Notes: generated from the letters alone by a model not told the origin. A DNA stretch of 64,000 nucleotides from Bacillota bacterium (GCA_023386815.1 JAEWIZ010000030.1:27846-91845), one strand, 5' to 3'. Counted from the stretch's first letter, positions 1 through 9,697 are shown. Made by a program: numbers and translations.

Positions 1-347
1 AGACGATAAAATCCCAGCCATACTACAAAGATTAGCATACCTAACTGCTCAATACCTAAGGTGATCAAACGTAGCCCAAAAAACTTCGTGACCTTCATCG
101 CCTCATCCTTAGCGCCCTCACTTTTGGATTGAAATACATTAATTTTATTTACTAAGTATGCAAAGGTAACAGCAATAACCCAGGCAATCGCATTCGCTGT
201 AAGTGTTGGTATTCCAACTCTACATAAGAGCTCCAAGCTTACAAAATTAACAATGGTTGTTAATGTACCTGCAATCGCGTATGTTATTGTTTCCCGATTC
301 ACCAACGTTTGAAATAACCACTTTACTTTATCTCTTATAAAATCCAT
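1..347 (-). CDS. GtrA-like membrane protein (3' end outside window)
   Basis: Reading the minus strand from the ATG at 347 gives 115 codons with no stop before the window edge. The protein starts MDFIRDKVKWLF and has alternating hydrophobic stretches typical of the four-helix GtrA/DPMS family (motifs TYAIAGTLTT, FAYLVNKINVF). GtrA-like proteins help move lipid-linked sugars across the membrane for cell-envelope glycosylation; the exact substrate is unknown here. A perfect AGGAGG sits at 358-363, ten bases upstream of the ATG. The C-terminal end lies outside the window. The family call is from recognised motifs only. Confidence 0.7.
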   Translation of the reverse strand, partial: MDFIRDKVKWLFQTLVNRETITYAIAGTLTTIVNFVSLELLCRVGIPTLTANAIAWVIAVTFAYLVNKINVFQSKSEGAKDEAMKVTKFFGLRLITLGIEQLGMLIFVVWLGFYR

Positions 348-804
348 AACTAAAATGCCTCCTGGTAAAGTATTTCCCATCTTTGATCATTAAAAAACTT
401 ATCGTAATAGCTCTGTACTTGCTTCCTATTATATTACAGCGTGTCTTTCACATGTAGCAGACCAATTATATCATCTGGACATGCATTAATCCAGTGAAAT
501 ATACTTTCTTTTCCTGATGTCTATCAAAAATCATACTGTCGTTTTGCTCATATATTTTACTATATTATTGCCTAAAACATTGTGCAAATTGCCACATTTC
601 AAGTTCAGATTACATTTAAATTGAATTTTGGCCATGCATCATGTATGATATTGAGTCGAGTGATTAATCCAATCTGACATGAAATAATAAATAATTCGGT
701 TTCATAAATCAACTTTTCTATAAGTTGAAAGCTGTTAATCTCCCTTCGTTTTATGGGATGTGAATACTTATGACCCGAACCATCATATAAGGAGTTTTTA
801 AAAA
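348..804. other. Intergenic leader between gtrA-like and ABC-F genes
   Basis: 457 bp with no long reading frame. It must hold the divergent promoters of both neighbours. Visible structure is a short hairpin TCAACTT/AAGTTGA at 709-728. Two tiny overlapping reading frames follow, MGCEYL at 753-773 and MTRTII at 770-790. The second stops exactly at the Shine-Dalgarno of the ABC-F gene (TAAGGAG, 788-794). Neither has a good ribosome binding site of its own, so translation is uncertain. Confidence 0.4.
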
Positions 805-2358
805 ATGAGCATATTAAATGTTACTAATCTAAGCCACGGCTTCGGTGACCGCGCAATTTTCCATAACGTTTCTTTCCGTTTATTAAAGGGTGAGCATATC
901 GGATTAATTGGTGCAAATGGAGAAGGTAAATCAACCTTTATGAATATTGTGACGAATCGGTTAATGCCTGATGAGGGAAAGGTTGAGTGGGCTAAGCACG
1001 TTCATGCCGGATATCTTGATCAGCATGCGGTTCTGGAAAAGGGAATGACCCTGAAAACTGTGCTGCAATCCGCTTTTTCTTACTTATTTGAATTAGAGGA
1101 AAAGATGAATCAGATCTGTGATTCTATGGGTGATGCAGAGGGTGATGAGCTGCAGGAAATGATTGATGAGCTTGGTACCATTCAAGATCTGTTAACGATC
1201 CACGACTTTTATATCATTGATAATAAGGTTGATGAAATCGCACACGCTCTTGGACTGGATGAAATCGGCCTTGACGTAGATGTTACCGATTTGAGCGGTG
1301 GTCAGAGAACAAAATTATTGCTTGGTAAGCTATTATTGGAAAAGCCGGATATCCTATTACTCGACGAGCCGACGAACTATCTGGATGTTCAACATATTGA
1401 ATGGTTAAAACGTTATTTAAATGATTATGAGAATGCCTTTATCCTAATCTCTCATGATATTCCATTTTTAAATAGCGTGGTTAATATCATCTACCATATG
1501 GAAAATCAAGAGTTAAACCGTTATGTGGGTAACTATGATAAATTCATGGAAGTTTATGAGATGAAGAAGACTCAGCTAGAAGCTGCATACAAGCGTCAGC
1601 AGAAAGAAATTGAGGAGCTGGAGGATTTTGTGGCACGTAACAAAGCCAGAGTATCCACTAGAAATATGGCTATGTCCCGTCAAAAGAAGCTGGATAAGAT
1701 GGAAGTGATTGAACTTGCCAAGGATAAACCAAAGCCAGAATTTAACTTTAAAGAAGCAAGAGCTGCCGGAAGATACATTTTCCAAACAGAGGATTTTGTG
1801 ATCGGATATGATGAGCCTCTTTCCGCTCCTTTGACCCTTTCCATGGAGCGTGGTGAAAAAATCGCCTTAGTCGGAGCAAATGGTATTGGTAAAACCACCC
1901 TATTAAAAAGTATTCTTGGACTCATCCCTTCGCTTAGCGGTAAGGTTACTTTAGGCGATTATTTGAATATCGGATATTTTGAACAAGAAATGGCGCCCGG
2001 AAATACCTCCACCTGTTTAGAGGAAATCTGGAAGGAGTTCCCCGGCTATACTCAGTACGAAGTACGTTCAGCCCTTGCAAAATGTGGCCTTACCACAAAG
2101 CATATCGAAAGTCAGGTTCGTGTTCTAAGTGGTGGTGAGCAGGCAAAGGTTCGTTTGTGCAAGCTGATCAACCGTGAAACTAATATTCTCCTCCTGGACG
2201 AGCCCACTAACCATCTGGATATAGATGCGAAGGATGAATTAAAACGCGCTTTGAAAGCGTATAAAGGCAGTATATTACTGATTTGTCATGAGCCGGAGTT
2301 CTATGACGGTCTGGTTACCCAGGTTTTGGATTGTACGAAATGGACTACAAAGAAATAA
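805..2358 (+). CDS. ABC-F family ATPase (ribosome-associated)
   Basis: 517 residues with two fused nucleotide-binding domains and no membrane segment, the ABC-F arrangement. Walker A is GANGEGKST near residue 36 and GANGIGKTT near 357. The signatures are LSGGQ near 163 and LSGGEQ near 440. Both Walker B motifs read LLLDEPTN. Between the domains is a charged, helical interdomain linker (about residues 250-310). ABC-F proteins bind the ribosomal E site and either rescue stalled translation or protect from antibiotics. The sequence does not tell which, though the linker looks more like housekeeping YbiT/YkpA members than known resistance types. AAGGAG lies ten bases before the ATG. A terminator follows at 2381. 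Confidence 0.9.
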   Translation: MSILNVTNLSHGFGDRAIFHNVSFRLLKGEHIGLIGANGEGKSTFMNIVTNRLMPDEGKVEWAKHVHAGYLDQHAVLEKGMTLKTVLQSAFSYLFELEEKMNQICDSMGDAEGDELQEMIDELGTIQDLLTIHDFYIIDNKVDEIAHALGLDEIGLDVDVTDLSGGQRTKLLLGKLLLEKPDILLLDEPTNYLDVQHIEWLKRYLNDYENAFILISHDIPFLNSVVNIIYHMENQELNRYVGNYDKFMEVYEMKKTQLEAAYKRQQKEIEELEDFVARNKARVSTRNMAMSRQKKLDKMEVIELAKDKPKPEFNFKEARAAGRYIFQTEDFVIGYDEPLSAPLTLSMERGEKIALVGANGIGKTTLLKSILGLIPSLSGKVTLGDYLNIGYFEQEMAPGNTSTCLEEIWKEFPGYTQYEVRSALAKCGLTTKHIESQVRVLSGGEQAKVRLCKLINRETNILLLDEPTNHLDIDAKDELKRALKAYKGSILLICHEPEFYDGLVTQVLDCTKWTTKK

Positions 2359-2380
2359 GTTATAAAATAAATGAAAAAAG

Positions 2381-2432
2381 CCTCCTCTTTTTAGAATGTA
2401 ACTGATTGATTCAAACAAAGAGGAGGTCCTTT
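2381..2432 (+). terminator. Intrinsic terminator of the ABC-F gene
   Basis: Perfect 10-bp stem CCTCCTCTTT (2381-2390) / AAAGAGGAGG (2417-2426) with a 26-nt loop, followed by TCCTTTTT. It is 22 bp past the stop codon. Confidence 0.8.
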
Positions 2433-2559
2433 TTATATCAAAACATTGGAATCTATAAATTTTAGCTGCTCGATTCTGAAGTTAGTTGTATATGCGAGTA
2501 ACTGAGATTAGTTTGTCAATCAAGATTCTCAGCTTTAAATACTTATGTTATTTTTGTTC

Positions 2560-3396
2560 TTACACAAAGGTTCCTTCCCTTATTTCTCGGAAAGCTTGCT
2601 CCAATTCCTCAGAGGTATTCATCACTATTGGACCTCCCCAAGCAATTGGTTCCTGAAGGGGTTTCCCCATAAAAAGTACAAGCCTCACCGGCTCAGCCTG
2701 AGCAGTTACCTCCAACTCCTCACCTTTGGTGAATAACACAGCTCGTCTTTCTTCCAGAGTCTCCTTCTCATTGCTGCCAAAGCTTCCGACGCCTTCCATT
2801 ACATAGGCAAATACAGTTTCCTCCGGATCCGTTGCTATACTCCAACTTGTATTAGGCAAAATAGTAATATCCAGCACAGTAGCTTTCACATAATCCCCCT
2901 GCATAGCTCCCGCTTGTTCTTTATAGTAACCGGATAAAATTCGTACAATACTACCAGGCTCCTTCCTTACAGGAATCATTTCAGAACGGATATCCCTATA
3001 CTTGGGCTCCACCATTTTGTCTTTCCTTGGAAGGTTCAGCCATAGTTGCAGACCCAGCATCCGCTCTGAAGGCTGTGGCATTTCCTGGTGCAGGATTGCT
3101 TTTCCTGCCGTCATCCATTGGCAGCACCCATCGTTAATGGTACCTTGATTCCCCATACTGTCCCCATGTTCAATCTCACCTTGTACTAAATAGGTTACGG
3201 TTTCAATTCCACGATGGGGATGCCAGGGGAAACCCTTGACATAGTCCTCCGGGTTATTGGAATCAAAGGCATCCAACATTAAAAAGGGATCAAAATCGTG
3301 CACATTATCGTAGCCGATGACCCGAACCAGCTTTACACCCGCTCCATCTACCTGACGGCTCCCAACTACCACCTTACTTATCTCTCGTTTACTCAT
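2560..3396 (-). CDS. Pirin family protein (cupin dioxygenase-like)
   Basis: 278 residues when started at the ATG at 3396, which has AAAGGAG seven bases upstream. A longer frame to 3438 has no ribosome binding site. The N-terminal cupin carries the four pirin metal ligands: His59 and His61 in WHPHRGIETV, and His103 and Glu105 in LHQEMP. Pirins are iron-binding double cupins; some act as quercetin dioxygenases and others as regulatory cofactors, so the role here is open. It stands alone between convergent or unrelated genes. The family assignment is firm, the function is not. Confidence 0.9.
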   Translation of the reverse strand: MSKREISKVVVGSRQVDGAGVKLVRVIGYDNVHDFDPFLMLDAFDSNNPEDYVKGFPWHPHRGIETVTYLVQGEIEHGDSMGNQGTINDGCCQWMTAGKAILHQEMPQPSERMLGLQLWLNLPRKDKMVEPKYRDIRSEMIPVRKEPGSIVRILSGYYKEQAGAMQGDYVKATVLDITILPNTSWSIATDPEETVFAYVMEGVGSFGSNEKETLEERRAVLFTKGEELEVTAQAEPVRLVLFMGKPLQEPIAWGGPIVMNTSEELEQAFREIREGTFV

Positions 3397-3542
3397 CACA
3401 CAACTCCTTTCAAAACTTTTCTCTACTATATGCAACAATCATTAAAATAACTCCGTTCTAATGACCTCTTATATCCTTTGTACTACATTTTCCGAAATAT
3501 AGCAATGGTTAAGTGCTTCCTTAGTAATTATCTGTTCCTTTT

Positions 3543-3580
3543 ACAAAAGGATGAAGCAGTCGCCTGCTTCACCCTTTTGT
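3543..3580 (-). terminator. Hairpin terminator after lacI-type gene
   Basis: Near-perfect inverted repeat, ACAAAAGG then TGAAGCAG against CTGCTTCA then CCTTTTGT, 38 bp in all. It lies 25 bp beyond the stop codon of the LacI-type gene. The U-rich arms and symmetric ends could stop transcription from either side. Confidence 0.65.
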
Positions 3581-3604
3581 CTACCATTTTATTTTTATCT
3601 AATT

Positions 3605-4639
3605 TTATCCTATTTTCTTTGTTGATTGTCCAACTACTAATTCAGCCTCGAAGGTCTTACCCCCACGCTGAATTTTGCCGTTGATCATATCAAACAATAT
3701 CTTTATGGTTTCCTTTGCCATATCCTGTACTGGCTGCCTTATGGTTGTAATGGATGGGTGATAATAAAAGGAAATATCCATACCATCATATCCAGAAACT
3801 GAATAATCCTTCGGAACTTGCTTTTTATTCTCAAAAATTGCCTTACAGGTACCAACAGCAATACTGTCGGATATTGCAAATATGGCCGTACAATCGACGC
3901 CAGAAGCCATCAGTTCCTTTGTTACCTCATATCCATATTTCATCGAGAAAATATCCATGGTCTCATCCTGCAAATAACGAATCAGACTGTCATCTCTGGG
4001 AATCTGATTATCCTCCAAAGCTTTGAGATATCCCTCCAACCTTAATTGGCCGATACTTTCATCACAGGGCGGAGCTGCAATGGCTGCAATCCGCTTATGG
4101 CCTAATTTACAAAGATAGTCTACCATTCGATAGCTTTCCTTAAAATCATCCACTGCAACAAAGGAATATTTATTCTTATCAATAATATCTGAAATACCTC
4201 CGGTACTCAGAATAAACGGTACTGTCAACTGTCTTAGCTTTTCCTCCGAATGGCAGAAATACCCCCCGAGGAATACGATGCCCTTTAATCGTTTCTCCTT
4301 TTCCAGCAGGAGAGCAACCTCAACTTCATCTTCATTTTCTTCCACACGATGCAATAGGAAGGTGTATTTCTTCTTCTGGATATCCTGTTCAAACACCTTC
4401 AACATATTATTAAAGAACGGGTTTGTGATACCTTTAATTAATACGGCAACCGTATTAGACTCCGACCGCTTCAGATTACGGGCACTGTTATTCGGAATAT
4501 AATTGTGATCCTTGATTGCCTGCATAATCTGGGTCTTTGTCTCCGGGTTAATATCTGGATGATTATTAATTGCCCTGGATACCGTACTAACTGCAACACC
4601 ACATATTCTTGCTATATCTTTAATTGTAGTTGTTTCCAT
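3605..4639 (-). CDS. LacI/GalR-family transcriptional repressor
   Basis: 344 residues. The N-terminal helix-turn-helix (about 5-50) has the family pattern TIKDIARICGVAVSTVSRAIN and a hinge helix NNSARNLK near 51-58. The rest is a periplasmic-binding-protein-like sensor domain (SGYDGMDISFYYHPSITTIRQP near 285-306). It is the last gene of the maltodextrin operon (transporter, malQ, this gene), so it is the likely regulator of that operon through the CG-centred operators at 9658-9687 (inference). AAAGGAAG precedes the ATG. It may also have its own promoter in the malQ-lacI gap. Confidence 0.92.
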   Translation of the reverse strand: METTTIKDIARICGVAVSTVSRAINNHPDINPETKTQIMQAIKDHNYIPNNSARNLKRSESNTVAVLIKGITNPFFNNMLKVFEQDIQKKKYTFLLHRVEENEDEVEVALLLEKEKRLKGIVFLGGYFCHSEEKLRQLTVPFILSTGGISDIIDKNKYSFVAVDDFKESYRMVDYLCKLGHKRIAAIAAPPCDESIGQLRLEGYLKALEDNQIPRDDSLIRYLQDETMDIFSMKYGYEVTKELMASGVDCTAIFAISDSIAVGTCKAIFENKKQVPKDYSVSGYDGMDISFYYHPSITTIRQPVQDMAKETIKILFDMINGKIQRGGKTFEAELVVGQSTKKIG

Positions 4640-4715
4640 CGTTAATCTTCCTTTGCATAGGTTTCGCTACAAATGCTCATTCACGACCTTCGCCGCTGGC
4701 ACAATGTCTGCCGAC

Positions 4716-4744
4716 ATTATACCAATTACTATCAAAAAAAGCAA
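4716..4744 (-). promoter_or_regulatory. Candidate internal promoter for lacI-type gene
   Basis: On the minus strand, TTGCTT (4739-4744) and TATAAT (4716-4721) are 17 bp apart. A small dyad AATGTC/GACATT (4703-4718) overlaps the -10 box and could be an autoregulatory site. Sequence match only. Confidence 0.4.
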
Positions 4745-4755
4745 TGATACAATGA

Positions 4756-6234
4756 TTATCTTCCATAGAGCTTTGTAATATACTTGATTTGCTTTAATAT
4801 CTCCTCTGTAATCTCGTCTCTTTGTAATCTCCACTTCCAGTTAGTACCCACTGTCGATGGTATATTAATTCTGGCCTCGGTATTTAATCCAAGATAATCC
4901 TGAACAGGGATGATGCAAAGCTTTGCTACACTCATTTGGGCAAGTCGTATCAAGCTCCAATGAAGTCGATCTGTCTCTGATGAATTAAGCCCCATATAGT
5001 TTAAAGCCATCCTCTTATCATCCTCGCTAATGGTTTGAAACCAGCCTTGGATTGTATCATTATCATGAGTGCCAGTATATACGACACAGTTTTTATCATA
5101 ATTGTGAGGAAGATAGTCGCTATCTTCTCTGGAATCAAAGGCAAATTCTAATACCTTCATACCAGGGTAACCGGTTTCATGCAGAAGATGTCGGACACTT
5201 TCTGTGATATATCCAAGATCTTCGGCAATAATATCAACCTGCCCAAGTGTCTTAGTAATCGCCTGGAACAGTTCGATTCCCGGTCCTTTTTCCCAATGAC
5301 CATTCTCTGCTGTCTTATCACCAAAAGGTATGGAATAGTATTCATCAAAACCTTTGAAATGATCAATTCGAACTACATCATAGAGTTGAAAGCAATAAGA
5401 AATCCGGCTTAACCACCATTCATAACCGCTTTGTCTATGTAGTTCCCAGCGGTATAATGGATTTCCCCAGAGCTGCCCCGTAGCCGAAAATGCGTCTGGC
5501 GGACAGCCGGCCACCGCAACGGGTTTTTGTTCCTCATCGAGTTCAAACAATTCCGGACGAGCCCAGGTGTCTGCACTGTCTAAGGCTACGTAGATTGGAA
5601 GATCTCCAATAATTTTAATTCCATTATCATTGGCATACTTCTTAAGCTTTGACCATTGCTGAGTAAATAGATACTGAATATATTTATAAAATCTTACATC
5701 TTCAGCCAACTTCTCCTCATACATCGCTACAGCTTCCGGTTTACGTAACCTGATCTCCTCGCTCCAATCACACCAGCTTAAACCGCCGAAGCTGTTCTTT
5801 ACTGCCATATAGAGAGCGTAGTCCTCAAGCCAGTATGCATTCTCTTTTTGAAAAGCGATATATTCCTTATCCTGATTCAGATCACTGCGCCCATAAGCTC
5901 TTCGAAGCATTCGAAAACGAGAAAGGTATACTTTTTCATAATCAATGTATCTTGGATCATCCCCAAATTCATATTCTTCCAGTTCTGCTTTGGTCAATAA
6001 TCCTTCCTTTACCAATTGATCCGGATCAATAAAATACGGATTCCCTGCAAAGGTGGAAAAGGATTGGTAGGGCGAATCCCCATAACTTGTAGGTCCGATA
6101 GGGAGTATCTGCCAGTATTTCTGTCCTGCTTTTTTTAATTGATCTATAAATTCGTAGGCTTCTTTTGAAAAAGCTCCAATTCCATAATTCGAGGGCAGGC
6201 TGGCAATTGGCAATAACATTCCGCTTGCTCGCAT
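4756..6234 (-). CDS. malQ: 4-alpha-glucanotransferase (amylomaltase, GH77)
   Basis: 492 residues, the normal length for bacterial MalQ. GH77 landmarks are in order: MRASGMLLPIASLPSNYGIG at the start, GDLPIYVALDSADTW, the nucleophile region VVRIDHFKGFDEYY (near 290), the acid/base region DIIAEDLG (near 340) and YTGTHDNDTIQGW near 390. The enzyme moves alpha-1,4-glucan segments between maltodextrins in the cytoplasm. It is the fourth gene of the operon behind a sugar ABC transporter, 43 bp after the permease gene, so the transported sugar is very likely a maltodextrin. AAGGATG precedes the ATG. Confidence 0.96.
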   Translation of the reverse strand: MRASGMLLPIASLPSNYGIGAFSKEAYEFIDQLKKAGQKYWQILPIGPTSYGDSPYQSFSTFAGNPYFIDPDQLVKEGLLTKAELEEYEFGDDPRYIDYEKVYLSRFRMLRRAYGRSDLNQDKEYIAFQKENAYWLEDYALYMAVKNSFGGLSWCDWSEEIRLRKPEAVAMYEEKLAEDVRFYKYIQYLFTQQWSKLKKYANDNGIKIIGDLPIYVALDSADTWARPELFELDEEQKPVAVAGCPPDAFSATGQLWGNPLYRWELHRQSGYEWWLSRISYCFQLYDVVRIDHFKGFDEYYSIPFGDKTAENGHWEKGPGIELFQAITKTLGQVDIIAEDLGYITESVRHLLHETGYPGMKVLEFAFDSREDSDYLPHNYDKNCVVYTGTHDNDTIQGWFQTISEDDKRMALNYMGLNSSETDRLHWSLIRLAQMSVAKLCIIPVQDYLGLNTEARINIPSTVGTNWKWRLQRDEITEEILKQIKYITKLYGR

Positions 6235-6277
6235 AATTAGTCACATCCTTTAATTTTGATAGTGCAACAGGTTGCAC

Positions 6278-7123
6278 TCACCCTTTGACTGCTCCGGCAA
6301 CCACACCTTCGATGATGTATTTTTGACAGGTCAGATAAAATACTACGATCGGTATAATTGCCAACACCAGCATGGCCATCATAGCTCCCATATCAATGGA
6401 GCCATAGCCGCCCTTCAGATATTGGATTGCAATCGGAATTGTCTTATATTCTGAACCAATTAGCAGATAAGGTAATAAATAATCGTTCCAGATCCACATG
6501 GTATTCAAGATACCAACGGTTACTGCAATCGGCTTTAACACCGGCATTACAACCCTGAAAAATGTGGTCAGAGTATTACAACCGTCAATCATAGCCGCTT
6601 CTTCCAGTTCAATGGGAATCGACTTAACAAAACCGCTAAACATGAATACAGACAATCCGGCGCCAAATCCCAGATAGATAAAGATGATTCCAATCGGATT
6701 ATCCAGATGCAGCATGTTCGCTACCTTTGTTAAGGTGAACATTACCATTTGAAACGGTACAATCATGGAAAATGCAAATAAATAATATAGCGTAGTATTA
6801 AATTTATTCTTTACTCTAGTAATAAACCATGCAGTCATGGAAGTCAAAATAATGATAACTGCAACAGAACAGATTGTGATAAAAAATGACCAGCCTGCAG
6901 CATTAATAAATCCTGTTTTCCCAATTCCACCGGTGTAATTTTCTAATTCAACGAATGTCTCTGCATTCGGTAATTGAAAGGGTGTTTCACTAATAAAAAA
7001 CTTACCTTTGAAGGAGTTAATTAATACAATAAGGATCGGTGAAATGAATAGTACCGATAATATAATTAATAAAACAAAGGTAATCATTCTGGAGGTTTTT
7101 CCTCTTTTACTATCCTTATTCAC
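6278..7123 (-). CDS. Sugar ABC transporter permease, MalG type
   Basis: 281 residues with about six membrane helices and the cytoplasmic EAA loop EEAAMIDGCNTLTTFFRVVMP (near 170-190), which docks the ATPase. The start codon is GTG at 7123. It shares one base with the stop of the upstream permease gene, so the two are translationally coupled; AAGGAGGTGGAG precedes it. It pairs with the 7123-7965 permease and the 8157-9587 binding protein. No ATPase gene is present, as is common in Firmicutes that share one MsmX-type ATPase. Confidence 0.92.
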   Translation of the reverse strand: MNKDSKRGKTSRMITFVLLIILSVLFISPILIVLINSFKGKFFISETPFQLPNAETFVELENYTGGIGKTGFINAAGWSFFITICSVAVIIILTSMTAWFITRVKNKFNTTLYYLFAFSMIVPFQMVMFTLTKVANMLHLDNPIGIIFIYLGFGAGLSVFMFSGFVKSIPIELEEAAMIDGCNTLTTFFRVVMPVLKPIAVTVGILNTMWIWNDYLLPYLLIGSEYKTIPIAIQYLKGGYGSIDMGAMMAMLVLAIIPIVVFYLTCQKYIIEGVVAGAVKG

Positions 7124-7965
7124 TAATTCTCCACCTCCTTGTCTCTTGTGATCCTAAGCTGAATAAAGGCTACTAGTGCCACAATGATAAAGAAAAGAAC
7201 TGCCTTTGCCTGACCAATTCCTTCGCTTCCTACCGAACCATAGAAGGTATTATAAATATCCAGCGCCATCATTGCTGTTTTTTTGGAAGGTGCACCTGCG
7301 GTCAAGGCCAGGTTTTGGTCAAATAATTTAAACGAATTTGACATTGTTAAGAATAAACATATGGTAAAGGAGGGCATAACCAATGGAATTGTTACACTCT
7401 TAAGGATCTGGAAAGGTCTCGCGCCGTCAATCATAGCTGCCTCCATTACATCCTTCGGAATATTCTGTATACCTGCAATATAGATAACCATCATATAACC
7501 GATCATCTGCCAGTTCATCAGAATAATCAATCCCCAGAAACCATAGGTTGGTGAATACGTAAGGGTTACTTCGTATTTATATAGAACACCGTTAATAATT
7601 AATTGCCAGATATAGCCCAGTACAATACCACCAATTAAATTTGGCATGAAGAATATTGTACGGAATAAATTAGTACCTCTTATTTTTTTTGTAAGTAATA
7701 AAGCTAACAGGAAGGCAAATACATTAATCGTTGCTACAGATACTACTGCAAATCTTACTGTGAACCACAATGCATTTAAAAACTCCTTACTTTGAAATGC
7801 TGCTTTGTAGTTTTTTATCCCTACCCATTCAGCATCAATTACTGTAGTGAACTCTGTGAAGGACAAGACAATTCCTAACACAAACGGAATAATAAATGCT
7901 ATAGTAAACGCGATCAATGTGGGTAATACAAAGATCGGGAAATACCTTTTAGTATGTCTTTTCAT
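7123..7965 (-). CDS. Sugar ABC transporter permease, MalF type
   Basis: 280 residues from the ATG at 7965 (MKRHTKRYFPIF). The frame stays open up to 8025, but the extra codons run into the hairpin at 8014-8060, and a GGAG lies 11 bases before 7965, so the shorter form is preferred. About six membrane helices; EAA loop MEAAMIDGARPFQILKSVTIP near 190-210. It forms the heterodimeric channel with the next permease. Its start is somewhat uncertain because the spacing to the ribosome binding site is long. Confidence 0.9.
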   Translation of the reverse strand: MKRHTKRYFPIFVLPTLIAFTIAFIIPFVLGIVLSFTEFTTVIDAEWVGIKNYKAAFQSKEFLNALWFTVRFAVVSVATINVFAFLLALLLTKKIRGTNLFRTIFFMPNLIGGIVLGYIWQLIINGVLYKYEVTLTYSPTYGFWGLIILMNWQMIGYMMVIYIAGIQNIPKDVMEAAMIDGARPFQILKSVTIPLVMPSFTICLFLTMSNSFKLFDQNLALTAGAPSKKTAMMALDIYNTFYGSVGSEGIGQAKAVLFFIIVALVAFIQLRITRDKEVEN

Positions 7966-8013
7966 ACGAATCACAACTCCATCTGCCAGCCGGCACCGCT
8001 TTTCAAGATAGAA

Positions 8014-8060
8014 GGAATGTTTCAAAACCCTTGATTGTCTTTCCGTTTTTGAAACATTCC
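8014..8060 (-). terminator. Hairpin between binding-protein and permease genes
   Basis: Perfect 14-bp stem GGAATGTTTCAAAA (8014-8027) / TTTTGAAACATTCC (8047-8060) in the 191-bp gap after the binding-protein gene. On the minus strand the second arm runs into the permease leader without a strong U tract. It is more likely a partial terminator or a 3' stabiliser that gives more binding protein than permease than a full stop (inference). Confidence 0.65.
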
Positions 8061-8156
8061 TCTATGTTTGTTTAATGCTTCATTTATTACATTTCTTTCA
8101 TGAATACTTTTATTTCATGCTATTCATTAAATACTTTGGGTTATTAAACGCTTCCT

Positions 8157-9587
8157 TTATTTTGCTCTTTCGGATTTCCAGGAATCCTTAACGACTGTTA
8201 CAACCTCATCCCAGCTCTTATTTCCTTGAGCATATTCCAGTAAAGCATCGCCAAAGTAGTTCTTGAATTCCTCACTTGGGAATGCTGCGAAGGTCCAAGC
8301 AACGCTGGATACTCCGTCTTTTTCCATCCATGCCAGTACTTCTCTTGCTAAAGGATCAGAAGGCTTCTCATCTTCTTCAAAGGTAGTGAAAGGAGCAATA
8401 AATCCTAAGTCATTGGTTACATAAGATTTTCCTTTCTCGCTTGAGAATAACCATTCAAGGAAAGCCACAGAAGCTTTTTGTTTTGCATCAGAAGCCTGAC
8501 TGTTGATAGCAAAGTAATTCTCTGTACCAACACATAAGCCCTGATTCTCTTCCCCGGATACACCAGTATAGATAGGCATGAACTTAATATCTTCTGCTGC
8601 AACAACATTGCCTTCTACGCCACTGATTTGTGACCATGCCCAGTTACCATTCTGAACCATAGCAACCTGACCAAGAGCAAATTCAGCCATGGAATCATTT
8701 ACTGTCTTGCTGCCAAGAAGTCCCTTACCAGAAGCAGAATTATTAATGTATAAGTCAAAGATATTCTTGTAGTTTTCAGCATATTTGAACTCTATTTCAT
8801 TTGCAGCAAGTCCAGCTAAAACTGTGTTATCAAAAGCTGTATTATCTTTAAATTCATAGAATAATGGAAGGTTAGCTAAGTGTGTCTGCCATCTCCATTG
8901 TTCACCAGCGCTTAAAGAAGTGGATGCAAATACACCCTTAATTCCAAGAGCATCCTTATGTGCTGTCATATCCTCTGTAACAGCCTTTAATGCTGCGAAG
9001 TTATTAATCTCATCCATGGATTTATAACTGGTAGCTTTGTCTGTTAATGCGAAGTATTTATCCATAATAGCGTTATTATAGATAATACCATATCCTTCTA
9101 CTACGTATGGAATACCATATACGCCTTCGCCGGAGGTTACTGCCAGACTCTTATCAGATAGATAGCTATATAACTGTGTTCCACTTAAATCTGCACAATA
9201 ATCCTTCCAGGATTCAAAACCAACTGGTCCGTTAATCTGAAAGATTGTTGGAGGATCTGATTTTGCAATTTCAGACTTTAAAGTCTGCTCATATGTTCCG
9301 CTGGCTGCCGTAACAACTTTAACCTTTACACCGGTCTCAGCTTCGTAATCAGCTGCGATTTTATCATATACTTCTGCGATCTCAGGCTTAAAATTCAAGA
9401 AATAAATCTCATCCACTTTTTCTTCCGTAGTAGCCTCTCCCTCGGTGCTGTCTTCCTGTGTTGCGGGAGTTACGCTTGCTGTATCCTTTGTGTCTTCTGC
9501 TGCTTCCTTCTTACCGCAGGCTGCTAATGATCCCATAACCATTGCAACTGTTAAGAGGATCGCAAATAACTTACTAATTCTTTTCAT
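8157..9587 (-). CDS. Extracellular sugar-binding lipoprotein (maltodextrin type)
   Basis: 476 residues. The signal peptide ends in a lipobox, MGSLAACGKK (Cys near 24), followed by an acidic Thr/Glu-rich linker that holds the domain off the membrane. The body is a family 1 solute-binding protein (YFLNFKPEIAEVYDKIA..., AMVQNGNWAWSQISG, FLEWLFSSEKG). It captures sugar outside the cell for the two downstream permeases. First gene of the operon; AAGGAGAGG precedes the ATG and a promoter with LacI-type operators lies about 110 bp upstream. Confidence 0.93.
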   Translation of the reverse strand: MKRISKLFAILLTVAMVMGSLAACGKKEAAEDTKDTASVTPATQEDSTEGEATTEEKVDEIYFLNFKPEIAEVYDKIAADYEAETGVKVKVVTAASGTYEQTLKSEIAKSDPPTIFQINGPVGFESWKDYCADLSGTQLYSYLSDKSLAVTSGEGVYGIPYVVEGYGIIYNNAIMDKYFALTDKATSYKSMDEINNFAALKAVTEDMTAHKDALGIKGVFASTSLSAGEQWRWQTHLANLPLFYEFKDNTAFDNTVLAGLAANEIEFKYAENYKNIFDLYINNSASGKGLLGSKTVNDSMAEFALGQVAMVQNGNWAWSQISGVEGNVVAAEDIKFMPIYTGVSGEENQGLCVGTENYFAINSQASDAKQKASVAFLEWLFSSEKGKSYVTNDLGFIAPFTTFEEDEKPSDPLAREVLAWMEKDGVSSVAWTFAAFPSEEFKNYFGDALLEYAQGNKSWDEVVTVVKDSWKSERAK

Positions 9588-9657
9588 ACCTACCTCTCCT
9601 TCTTTTTGTGGAATAGCACTAGTATGCTATTTACTCACGAGTTATATTCTATTTGTT

Positions 9658-9687
9658 AACGTTACCAGTAACGTTCTCGGTAACGTT
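9658..9687. promoter_or_regulatory. LacI-family operator, three half-sites
   Basis: AACGTTAC and GTAACGTT are perfect inverted repeats two bases apart (9658-9675). A third GTAACGTT follows at 9680-9687, twelve bases from the second in direct orientation. CG-centred dyads of this type are typical LacI/GalR sites. They start just downstream of the predicted transcription start, a block position. Confidence 0.7.
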
Positions 9688-9697
9688 TCCATAATTA

